Part shown: piece after piece, positions 1-9,380 of the stretch | Layout: every line of letters begins with the position of its first letter | Position numbering within the stretch: the first letter of the stretch is position 1 | Assembly: GCA_943704525.1 (NCBI GenBank) | Contig: CALSCQ010000648.1 | Span: forward strand, 1-15,000 | Origin: Pigoraptor vietnamica | Lineage: Eukaryota; Opisthokonta; Filasterea | Direction of reading: 5' to 3' | Length of the DNA: 15,000 bases | Made by a program: the position numbers and the translations under genes | The notes under the pieces: model-generated | The model's input: the letters and a program-made list of their open reading frames with translations, nothing else | The model's database searches: none | Told to the model about the DNA's origin: nothing

Positions 1-100
1 GGGGGGGGGAGTAAGTTCCGGCGTCGAACAAACCGGTGCCTCAGCCCTATCCACTAGGGCGCTTTACATTAATGACACTCAGCGCACACTGGCTGCTCAC
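1..100 (-). other. Intron of the TmcB-like gene, running off the left edge
   Basis: On the minus strand the last visible TmcB exon ends at 101 and is followed directly by a good 5' splice site (GTGAGC, 100-95). A TGA closes the frame at 99-97, so the sequence from 100 leftwards is best read as intron. No 3' splice site leading to a convincing exon is visible before the edge. Bases 1-9 are a G9 run, which would be a C tract on the coding strand. Confidence 0.6.
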
Positions 101-2375
101 CCCGCATACATCCGGAGGACCTGTGGGGACGACGCGTTCGTGCGCATGAGGCGCTCGTAGCTCTCGCGCGCGACCGACAGCGCAACGCTAATCTTAAGGC
201 CCGTCGCGTACAGCTTCTTAGTGTCCGGACGCGACTCAGACAGTTCCCGCCAAAAGAGCATCTGAAAGTGCGCGGCGCGGCGGTCGTACTTTCGCGCCTC
301 GCGCATGTCGCGCTGGAACGTGACGTACGCGATCGCGTCCATGCTGTTCTTGTTGAACGTCGCGTCCTCCGTGAGCAGCTTGCGCATGCGATACACGATA
401 AACTGCTCGTCAATGTGCGGCTTGAAGTCGTCGGCCGTCTTCACGAACTCCGTGAGCGCGAGGTTCCGCTTGCGCGTAGAGTGGAGGTGAAACTGGCCCC
501 AGAAGATGTGCAGGATCGACGACTCGGGGAACCGCTTGACGGCGTCCTGGAACCAGCCGTTGATCTCCCGCACGAACACCGTCTTGTCGAAGCCCTCCGT
601 CGTGTTCATGTCGATTGACTTGCGCAGGCAACCCGCGGCGGCGAGGTGGAAGCGGATCTTCAGTTCGACCTCAAACGGGCTGCGGCACGTCTTGACCGTC
701 TTTGCGGCGAGCATGCGACGGCGCGCATCGAGCGTCGTGAGCGACACCCACGCGATGACGGGCGAAAAGAGGAAGAAGAAGAGCGCCGACTGGCTCTTCT
801 CGGGGTCGTCCGTGAGCTGCGTGACGACGAGGCACAGGCTGGCGAACGCGTAGATCCACGTCGCCATGACGCGAAGCCTCGCGAAAAAGTAGTTGTGGTA
901 AGGGATGTACCACGTGTACGCAAACGCCGAGAGCAGGCTGGTCACCACGCACGAAATGACGAGCACCCAGTGGCTCGTCACGAGCTCAAAGACAATGGCG
1001 AGGTAGATGCGCTGCATCACGTAGAGGAGATCCACGCGGCCGTGCGGGCGGCTGAGGTGGACCTTGCGCGTCGGGTCCTGCTCAAAGTAATTCGCCGCGA
1101 CGAACAGCGTGAAGACGATGAGGCACGAACCCACGACGAGCGCGAGCACCTGGGTGTCATGAAAGGACGCCGACATGTGTCAGGGCTTCGCATACGGAAT
1201 ACAGATAATTGGGACCAACGCACGGGAACCCACACAGGCCTTGGGTGCGCATAACACACACCACGCAACGTGCGCAATCCATCCGACAGTCCCCCTCTCC
1301 CCTCTCGGCGCTACACACGGCAGCCTACCTTGTAAAATATGTCGAGTCCCGAGGACCAGCATGTGTCCGCATCGTAGCACGTGAGCATGCTTGCCATAAT
1401 TGCGACAAACGGAATGCTGAGCACGGTGGTGAAAAGCCCGCCGAGTGCTCGGAGGACCTTCAGCAGCCACCTGCGACGCAAGAACAGAACGGGTTAAATG
1501 GCATAACGTACGTCAAGCGCAATTGAGAACTCGCAATTCGCACTGAAAACTAGGACTCGTTCCCACAGTCAGGAAGTCAGTTCGCGCACCGGTGCAGACT
1601 GGACAACGACGGGACCCCGTCTGACGCGCAACATTGCGATAGAAGCGGTTGAGACGCGCGCACCAAGCACACGGCGACGAATGAATTTTTAACGCTTAAA
1701 GAAAAGCCACTCACAAGAAGCGGTACTTGTCTCTCGAGAACGAGTAGGCCGTGAACGCGGCGTCGGCGAGCAGGAGCACCGCAATGGCGATGACGACGTA
1801 AAACGCGGGCTTATTCGCGAGGATAAAGTACTCTGGCGAGGGTATGCGCAGCAGCTGCTCAAACCACGACGCCTGGTCCTTGTTCCAGGGGAAGTGGTGG
1901 TACGCAAAGGGGAAGGCGAGGTCCTGCAGTGCGCAGCGGACGCGATTCGATTGAGACTCGGTGACAGCATCGGCATCAGGCGGGCGGAGTCCGATGTTGA
2001 GAGAGGCATGCGGCAGTGCCACTTTGCGCAATCACAGCAGCAAAAATGGCCGCGACAAGTCGAGACGCTCAACAAGTCCCTCAGTCACACTCAGACTCCC
2101 AGTTTCCCAGACCAACACGCACAGCCTTCAACTACGTCCGAAAGGCCGCAAAAAGTACACACACCACCGACCTGCAAAAACTCGACAATCATCTCAAACA
2201 TGACGAGCCAGAGCGGCTTTCGCGTCTCCTTGAGCATCACGAATAGCACGCCGAACAGCCCATTCTTCAGCCGCTGGACCACGCTCACGCGCTTCCCCTC
2301 CAGGCTGCCCCCGTCGTGAGACTCGTCGCCGCTCACACTGCGGTCGATGGACATCGGGCCGTGGCCGTGGTCCAT
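101..2375 (-). CDS. TmcB-like (tiny macrocysts) multi-pass membrane protein, 5' four exons, 3' end outside the window
   Basis: Family assignment comes from reading the spliced product. An N-terminal stretch before the first membrane region is followed by several hydrophobic helices, then a cytoplasmic helical region with the TmcB/TmcC TPR-like pattern (for example FPESSILHIFWGQFHL, then MLFWREL, ending VLRMYAG). Exons on the minus strand are 2375-2172, 1923-1715, 1470-1329 and 1149-101. The introns are 248, 244 and 179 nt, all GT-AG, with junction phases 0, 2 and 0, and the visible exons encode about 534 residues. Hydrophobic segments include FYVVIAIAVLLLADAAF, LFTTVLSIPFVAIMA and VLALVVGSCLIVFTLFVA. 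The last exon ends in phase 2 at a donor, so the protein continues to the left; family members are usually much longer. I chose the ATG at 2375; an in-frame ATG at 2471 is the alternative. Related proteins are found in Dictyostelium and many protists and fungi, some with PAS domains. The molecular role is poorly known, and sensing or signalling at membranes is inferred. Confidence 0.82.
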
Positions 2376-3327
2376 TCTTGACGAGGCGCCTCTAGACGCG
2401 CGCGTGCTTCGCAGCGGAAATTTTAAAATTGCGCCGTTAGGTGAAAGTTGGAGGGCGACCAAAAGTCGCACTGAACTTCAGCAAGGGACTCTGAGATGCA
2501 GCATATCAGTGGACAGTGACTCGGAAGTGTTAGGACATCGCCGGCATAATTACCTCTGTTGCGGCACCGACATTTTTGCACGTTTACGTCGCCGCGCAAG
2601 GGCGGAGGGCTGCGGCGGGCGGCTCAGACTGCGTGCCAAGCGTGCGAATCCAATACACCGTCCGGGAGGAGTGCGTGACAGTCGGGCATTTCGACGAGTG
2701 CGACATGTTTTCCCAATGGACACCTTGAAAGTGAGCTACGAAAACTCGCGCATACACACACCACACGCGCAGCACGCACGGAGAATGGGTGTGGACAGGC
2801 AGTCACACTCAGAAAAAACAGCCCAGTGCGTCGCAGTAGGTGCGTGGCGAGTGCGAGAGGGCGTTGTACCGCGATCGGCTACCTGGACACATTTATTACA
2901 ATTTAAAAATCTCATACAAATCGCATACTACGATCGTGTTCTCAGATTACCCCCGATTGGTAACCATCACGTGGAGGAAGTAACAAAATTTCGTTGTGCA
3001 CGCCGCAGCCAGGAGCCGCCGAGACGTCAGTTTCGAGACTGGTAGTGTCACTCCCGCCCGAAGCCGACCTGACCTCGCCGGCGCATCCATGAAAGTGCAT
3101 ACATATCGGCTTGACAGGTCGCGGTACAACTGAAGCTCGGCTGGTCGCGATACAAGCCCGGCGGCGGCGCCATACTTGTAGCCGGTGGTCGAGGGTAAGA
3201 ATGCGACCTCAGCTGAAGTGTGTCGATATTGTATCAGCATGCGAAAAGTACGAAAAAAAAAGCTCGGACGCCGGTCGGTTAACTTGGGCCCGGTCAAAAT
3301 TGAGCCCCCGGCCTAAATTTATACCCC
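2376..3327. other. Gene-free spacer between the TmcB-like gene and the Crinkler-type gene
   Basis: About 950 nt lie between the 5' end of the TmcB-like gene and the stop codon of the next minus-strand gene, so this stretch should hold the TmcB promoter and the 3' UTR of its neighbour. An AT-rich patch occurs at about 2889-2935. No AATAAA is evident just downstream of the stop at 3328. A 232-codon open frame on the plus strand (2347-3045) overlaps the TmcB start antisense, but I recognise no protein pattern in it. I see no RNA gene here. Confidence 0.5.
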
Positions 3328-5961
3328 TTAATTGAACTTCATTTCAACAACCCACTGCTCTATGTCGACAGCGAAAGACGGCAACCGCTGGTAGACTTCG
3401 CTGTTCGAGTTGAGGTACGACTGGCTCCGAAAGAACGGGAAGATATCGGCGGGAACTACAAAGTAGAAGCGAATCGCCGCAACAGGAGGGTTGCGGGCCG
3501 CAAGTGCATCCGTCAATTTCTTGAGCACAGGTCCGCGAATGCCGTGATCCATGCTCACAGTCGCCTGGAAAAGTGCGTCTGGGAGCAGCACCGAGTCGAT
3601 CGAAGCAAAATTACGATGCATTGGTACGGCGTACGTGCCCTCTGACAACTGTTTAAGGTCGTCGGGCGCAAGGAGCACTGCCCTTCCTGTAGGCGCAAAC
3701 GTGACGACCTCCTGTTGGCCCGTGGCGAGCGACCGCGCGGAAAGCGAGCACGAATGCTGACGGAGGTATCGATGGACCAGCGACTCGAACACCTGCCCGC
3801 GCAGGCTTGCGGCAGCCGGATCCGTGCAAGTCGCGACGAACGAAATCGACTTGGACAGCTGCAGATCGTTGGCAGCCTCGACGAGTTCATCCATGATAGC
3901 TTGCGACGCAAAACGAACGATGACATGTAGAAACGTGTCGTCCGTCACGATGATGTGTAGCGCATGATGAACGATGTTCGGGCCAGCCCACGAACGCAGC
4001 GTACCCGCTGCAGCGACCGCAGCATCGTAACTCCCTCTAACCGCTCCGATCATGTTGAAGTACGCAGGCTCGGTTTCATCGACCGTCGTCTTCGCAAGCG
4101 TGTAGCGAACGACGCCTCCGAACCGGCCGTGAAGCTCGAGCAGACGCTCCTTCGTGACCTCGCTGTAGCAGCTCTGGCGACACGCTTCCAGCTCCTGGAG
4201 CGACCACGTTGGCATGTAGAGCTGGTACCGACGGCGTGCCTTGCCAAAATCTTTGAAGCAATGCGACGGCGAGAAGGCAGCGACCGTGAATGCGGGGAAG
4301 ACCTGTAAGTCGCGCGCCGTCGCGCCGTCGCAGAGATAGATTGTGCTGCTCAAATGCAGGAGTTCGGCGCACTCCGACATTTTGCGCACGGTGGCCGACC
4401 GATGTGCGATCACGAGAGCATCACCGGGCGCAACGCACCCGACGCCCTCGTACACAATGACGCGATCGGGAAAATCCCCCGCCCATTTCGCCGCGAGATA
4501 CATCAAAAAGAACGACTTTCCTATCCCCGGTGTGCCCGTGATGACGACGCCAAGGAACTGGTTGTTCGCCGAAATCTTCGCTTCGAGCCGACGGTAGCAA
4601 TCGCGCACGAAGAGTTGCGTTCCATTCTCGGGTAACACGAACCAAGGTGACGAAAGCGTCCAGACGTGCGCGGTAAGCTTATCGCCCATGTCCTCGTACG
4701 AAACCTCCGTCGAAACCACACCTCGCAATGCGCTCATAAATTTCGTCACCGGACTCTCTGCACAAAGACGAAATTGAACACCAAAACAGACGCTAAAAAA
4801 AAAGGTGCGCGGACGTGTGCGCGTCGTGCATAAAGTTGCGTGAGCGGAAGACTATGTCGAGCGTGATCGGAAAGTGAGTGACCCCAACCCTTTTCTTAAA
4901 AACCGTAAGAGCGAGAGGCGAGAGTGAGATTTGGGGTTGCACTTCAAAACTACAAGAAGCCAACGTCTCGATAAGGCATCAAGGGCGCAGCGCGCGCATC
5001 AACTGCATACTCGCAATGTCTCCCACCTTCCTCCGTTCGCTGGCGCTTAAGAGCGGGCCCATCGCGAGACTCGTCTGCACAAACTGTAAGTTAGTAAACG
5101 GGCGCACATACAATGCTGCTGTACATAGTACATACAAACAGCACACAACACCGACCGTGCACGCCAATACCCACGCACGGCACGCATACATACGCACACA
5201 CGCACACTTACACCATAGATAGATGCCATTCACACAGCTGTCACACTTACACCATAGATAGATGCCATTCACCATAGATAGATGCCATTCACACAGCACA
5301 GCATAACATAACAGAGTAGCGGGGGCGAAAACTGCCAACACTCACCGTCTTCCGTATTATGGCCCGTCGCTGCATGGCACAGAGGCAATGAGTGAATGCG
5401 GTACGCTGCCGTCAAACAAACACGCAGTCGCACTCTACGCGCATAATAATGCCGCTGAACTAGACCAACGGAATGGGCCAAAAAAAAAAACCACAGGCGC
5501 ACACATGCATCGAGAACATTCACACCCTCGTCTACAAACGGCAATACTATGATACCAGCACGACGACACTCCCCTACAGTGACGATGCGCGTACTGCCAT
5601 GTAACCAACATGGCTACAGCGGAGAGAAACGATTGGCTCACCGGCCTGCCACGCGCTCGCATTCAACACCGCTGAAAAGCAATGCAAAAGTGAGCGAGGG
5701 CGTTTGTACACTCGTGCAAACACACGACAAGCTCACCTTGCTTCGCAATCGTCTGCTGCTTCAGCAGCTCGACCTGCATGTCGAGCAGCCTCTCTCTCTC
5801 CTTGTCGCGCAGCCTCTTCAATTCCTCGTCCTCGTCAGTCCTTCTTCAGCGCGGATGCGCCCTTCAACCGACGCGATGTTCTTTTCCACAGCGTCAATCT
5901 TCGCCGAGACCTTTTCAACCTCCTCGATAAACTTGCCAATCGCAACCCCCTGCTGTGCCAT
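3328..5961 (-). CDS. Crinkler/RHS-type (CR) P-loop NTPase with C-terminal nuclease-like region and N-terminal coiled coil
   Basis: Two exons are supported. The coiled-coil exon (5961-5737) is rich in E, K, R and L heptads and starts at the ATG at 5961. It ends in phase 1 at donor GTGAGC. The second exon (4757-3328) follows a strong acceptor (pyrimidine-rich tract, then GTGCAG, at about 4790-4758) and begins with the two bases needed to complete that codon. It holds Walker A GTPGIGKS (4536-4513), Walker B IYLCD (Asp at 4329-4327) and a MPTWSLQEL segment resembling the MP-W-S--E motif of CR and RHS NTPases. The C-terminal region has the family pattern of D, then LFQATVS, then FYFVVP. In related nucleases an E-x-K is expected where QAT stands, so catalysis is doubtful. 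No LFLAK-type secretion header is seen. The coiled-coil exon contains a one-base frame break near 5836, while the long exon is intact (more than 470 codons). Known family members act as effectors or in genomic conflict; the role here is inferred. An extra 5' exon remains possible. Confidence 0.78.
4758..5736 (-). other. Long intron (979 nt) of the Crinkler-type NTPase gene
   Basis: The 5' splice site is GTGAGC right after the coiled-coil exon. The 3' splice site is TGTGCAG preceded by a pyrimidine-rich tract. Joining phase 1 to a two-base exon start restores the reading frame of the NTPase exon, which is the main support for the intron. It is far longer than the other introns here (77-248 nt) and carries a 20-bp minisatellite and CA-rich sequence. 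An alternative is two separate genes, the NTPase starting at its own ATG at 4737. Confidence 0.65.
5212..5290. repeat. Three-copy 20-bp minisatellite inside the long intron
   Basis: The unit ACCATAGATAGATGCCATTC occurs exactly at 5212-5231, 5251-5270 and 5271-5290. The first two copies are separated by 19 bp and the last two are adjacent. The sequence CACACAG follows both the first and the third copy, suggesting unequal duplication of a longer block. Confidence 0.9.
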
Positions 5962-6108
5962 GGCTGCGCGGTTGCGTACGTGCAAGATGAGGCCGTTCGT
6001 AGAGTGGTTGGGACGCAATCAAGACTTGGATGGTGCGCGCTTCCCTCCTTCTCCCTCTGGATGGCCAAGAAGGGGGCGGGCAGAGCAAGAGCTCCAGGAA
6101 GGATCTAG
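5962..6108. promoter_or_regulatory. Short divergent intergenic region, candidate bidirectional promoter
   Basis: This stretch lies between the minus-strand coiled-coil start (ATG at 5961) and a plus-strand ATG at 6109, the first plausible start of the kinase gene. If both starts are right, the two CR-type genes share about 147 bp of upstream DNA. I see no TATA box. The minus-strand frame stays open for about 60 nt above its ATG, so an additional 5' exon could occupy part of this region. Confidence 0.35.
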
Positions 6109-9100
6109 ATGGACCTAAAAAAAAAATTTTTAGAGGCCCACATTGAATTTGAGAAAGGGCCCATATGCCGCAGTTGACCATGGCCTGAAGGACGCCCCAT
6201 CGCGCCCGTTTCAAAGTTGCTGTTGAAGCGCGCCGAAGTCGATCTGACTGTGCGCGGCCTGAGGCACATTGTACTCGTTAAGTCTGACGAAGCGCTCGCC
6301 TTTGAGGTGAAGGCTGGCAGCGACGGCAATGCTGTAAACGCGTCCGCCGTTGGGGGGGGACGCACCTCTCGACGAAGCGAAGATATACTTCTTTTTCAAG
6401 GCTAAGGAAGGCAAGTGCGTTTGTTTGGATGGACAGCCTTACCTTTGCCATCGTTTTATTGACGCCCCCGAGAGAGACGCCAGTTGGTGGCAGTCATAGC
6501 CATCGACTCAGAGAGAGACAGAGACAGAGACAGAGACAGAGAGAAGGGGGGGAGAGGCTTTTGCCGCACGTTATTTTGCCACCTTTCAATCGCTTTGTCT
6601 CGGTAACAGTACTTTCCGTTACGCAGAGAGTGTAGGGGAGTTTGAGACGACCGTCGACGTTTTGAAAGCGTGCCAAGTGGCCCTCCGAGCAGAGCCCCCT
6701 CCAGATGGCGACCTCGACTCGGCGTGAGTTTCTTGTGCGACTGCTCAGCTTCAGTTTTGTACTTGGCACTCACAACTGAAGTCACCTTCCTGCGCATGCC
6801 GCTGCAGCTTTCGCCGCCGGTGCGAGTACATGATGAGGCGGGCCATTGTGCGCGGACGCCTCTTTGAAGAGCGACAGGTGAACTCGGTCATGCGCTTATC
6901 GTTCAGGCGCGCAACGAGATCAAGAGGGCGAAAGCGTCTCTGATGGCGGTGAGGGAGGAAGAGCTGCTCGAGTTCGCTCTTGCCGACGTGTGTGCCCCGC
7001 TCCAGTCCGCGCTGGAGAGCGCAGGAGAGGAAAAACTGCTCTCCAATTTGAGGACGCTCATCAATAGGCTGGCCTGGGACGTCGACGTGCTCCCTCTCCG
7101 TACGGCGTTCAAGAACCGCCGGGAACTGTGGCAGCACGCGGTCGACACCGCCGTCGAGGTGCTCTGGCACTTCAGCACGCCGTTCGGCGAGCATTGCGCG
7201 CCCGAGTTCCGCCTCCACGTGGTCCTCTGGATGTCGCTCGCGCGCTTTCCTCCTCCCGGCGGGCATGCATGATGTCATTGAGCCGCAGTGGCATCTGCAG
7301 GAGTTATGCGAGTCGTTGGCGGATCGATACGTCGACTTTGCGGGCTTCGAGCGCAACAGCGGTGCTCCGTTCTTTCTCGCCGAAGTCGCTCCGACGGCGC
7401 GCAACAGGGTCTACGATCACAAGGACGGCAAGAAAATGGCGTGCATGCTGCAAATCCTCGCAGAGTATCACACCACGCGACTGGGCGCACTGCCCACCGC
7501 CGACCTTGCCGCCTTGCGCTTCTATGCGCTCCTCATTTCGAAGTTTACGGCAGAAGTCGTCGCCGTGACGCCCTTCTTCGCCCCGCGATCCCCCTGCTCT
7601 GTGGAGACGGAGCTTGTGTGCTTCTACCACGAATCGATCGACACGATTAACCTCGGCGGGGACTCCAACTGGGCGTGGGGCGGAGTCAGGAGACTGTCCA
7701 CGTGGTGCGAGCGAATTGCGAACGCGGGCATCGCGCTCCGCAAGTGTTACTCGGATGCTTCCAGGTCCGATACCCTGCGCGATGGACCTTCGCGATACGA
7801 CTGCCCCGATGTTCCGTCGGACAGCGGATTTGTATTCACTCCGGCGGGGCTTCAAACTCCGTCGAACTCGAACACAGACGCTCCGCCCGCTGCCCTCGCG
7901 TCTCGCCATAGCCGCGAAGGCCAGAATAGCGGCGATGGCGACGCAGTTGTGCCTGGAGGACCACGTAGCACGCACACCACGACGGGGGCCTCGACGGTTC
8001 CCGAAGGTGACCCCATTGATCGGCTGTCTTCAGCCGTCGACGGTCCACGGGACGCAGGTTGCCGGCTCGCTACGGTATGCACAACAGCGGTCGGTGGCAG
8101 CCTGACACGCAGCGATCGTTTTCGCTGCGTTGTGCGCGAGAGTGATAGCGGCAAGTGCCACAACAGCGATGACGCACAGGTTGGCGATCGGCTCCTCGGC
8201 GCATGTCTCGCGGCCGTTGAAATTTCCTCAAAGCCCCGCGTTTCCTTCACGGTGAGTGCTTGGCAGCCTGTCCGTGTTTGTTTGTCTGTGTCGCTCACGC
8301 ACCCCCTCTCACTCTCCGCGCGGCGCAGTCTAAGCGGACGCGCGTGTGGTACGTTGACGGCGGTGCGCAGGGCGGCGCTTGCAGTGGTCGTCAAGCATGG
8401 CCGCTGCCCGTACGAGATTGCCATCCTCGAGCACTTCTGCGGGCATAGCGCACTGGCGGACTTGCGCGAGTGTGCTGTGGACTCGTCGGACGCGAGCCAC
8501 TATGCGCTTGTGTTGGGCTGGTTGGACACGGAGGAGCCCACGCTTAAGGCATCGCCAATCATGGTGCGCCACTGTGCTGCGTGTGATGTGGCCTGGTCTA
8601 TGGGTGTGCGGCATGGCTTTGGGAGTTGATTTTTGGCTTTTTCCGAATCGCCTCGTTATCCCTGCCTTTACCTTTCCTTTCTTCTTTCATTATTTCTCGT
8701 TGATGTGTGTGTGCGCGCGTGTGTTGCAGGGACTGTGCTTTCTCCGCGACGCCCTGGAAGCGCTGTGTCTTCTGCACGCGGCCGGTTTTGTGCATCGGGA
8801 CATCAAGCCCTCGTGCATGCTCTTCGACTGGGATGCATTGCGGTGGCGCATGGTCGACTTTGACCTCGCGGCTCCGCTGGACGCCGACGGGACTGTTGCG
8901 GGAAGCCGCGTGGGCACGAAGGTGGGCGTTGATTGTTCACGCGCCGCCTTCCTTCTGTCGAAAGTGTGTGTGCACGTTAAGTTCACTCGGCCTGTTTCTT
9001 GTTATCCGACGTCTGACTGGCGGTGCCTTGCCTTGGGTGGCACGCAGTGCTTCATTCCTCCCGAGACAGCCGCATACGACGGGTATAGCTGCGCCGCATC

Positions 9101-9380
9101 GGATCTCTACGGCCTCGGCGTCACGGCGGCAATGCTGTATCGCAGGGCGTACGACGTTCACGAGGACGACGAGTGGAGCGGGTTTCGCGCGCTCGTCAAG
9201 CGCATGTCGTCGCGCGACCCACGCGACCGAGGTACTGCTGCCGAACTGCTGGATGCCGTGCTTGCGGAACTGCGCCGCCTGCGCGAGCACGAGGACGTCG
9301 CCTCTATGCCGCTGTGGATGGGTTTGCATGCCGCGCGTCGCCGTGCGATGCTGTTCCCGCTGGCCACTGGGATGCACTGA
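6109..9380 (+). CDS. Nuclease-like/protein kinase fusion gene with degenerate kinase motifs and several frame discontinuities
   Basis: Exons supported by splice sites and phase are 6401-6482, 6627-6723, 6808-6877, 6907-7158, 7289-8251, 8329-8563, 8730-8921 and 9048-9380 (TGA). A segment ending at 6306 (GAG|GTGAAG) precedes them. Early exons encode VDLTVRG, then HIVLVK, then LAFE joined to AKEGK, resembling the D and E-x-K of PD-(D/E)XK nucleases. A second similar segment (VDFAGF, then PFFLAEV) is at about 7340-7388. A Ser/Thr/Gly/Pro-rich linker leads to the kinase: VVVK (Lys at 8393-8395), HRDIKPSC (8793-8816), VDFDLA, GT then CFIPPE, SDLYGLGV and DPRDRGTAAEL. The catalytic-loop Asn is Cys and DFG is DFD, so it may be inactive. 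Problems remain: an in-frame TGA at 6175, a 29-nt gap at 6878-6906 too short for a usual intron, and one extra base in exon 8329-8563. Nuclease-kinase fusions occur among CR-type proteins. The 5' end is uncertain, and a pseudogene is possible. Confidence 0.6.
6515..6538. repeat. (GAGACA)4 purine-rich microsatellite
   Basis: Four GAGACA units are followed by GAGAGAAGGGGGGG. It lies within the 144-nt intron 6483-6626 of the kinase gene, so length changes would not alter the protein. Confidence 0.85.

Noticed and set aside
2347-3045. Open frame of 232 codons on the plus strand over the TmcB 5' end
   Set aside because: No recognisable domain, Arg-rich composition typical of a GC-rich shadow frame, and antisense to a well-supported exon.
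6211-6414. Minus-strand frame opposite the first kinase-gene exons (RVYSIAVAASL, then LNEYNVPQAAHSQ)
   Set aside because: It looks protein-like, but the plus strand gives a chain of phase-matched exons leading into the kinase, so the plus strand was preferred. RNA data could reverse this.
6751-7404. Minus-strand open frame of 217 codons
   Set aside because: Shadow of plus-strand kinase-gene exons, with an Arg/Glu/Ala-rich composition and no domain.
7852-8424. Minus-strand open frames opposite the linker of the kinase gene
   Set aside because: Antisense shadows in GC-rich coding DNA; no domain seen.
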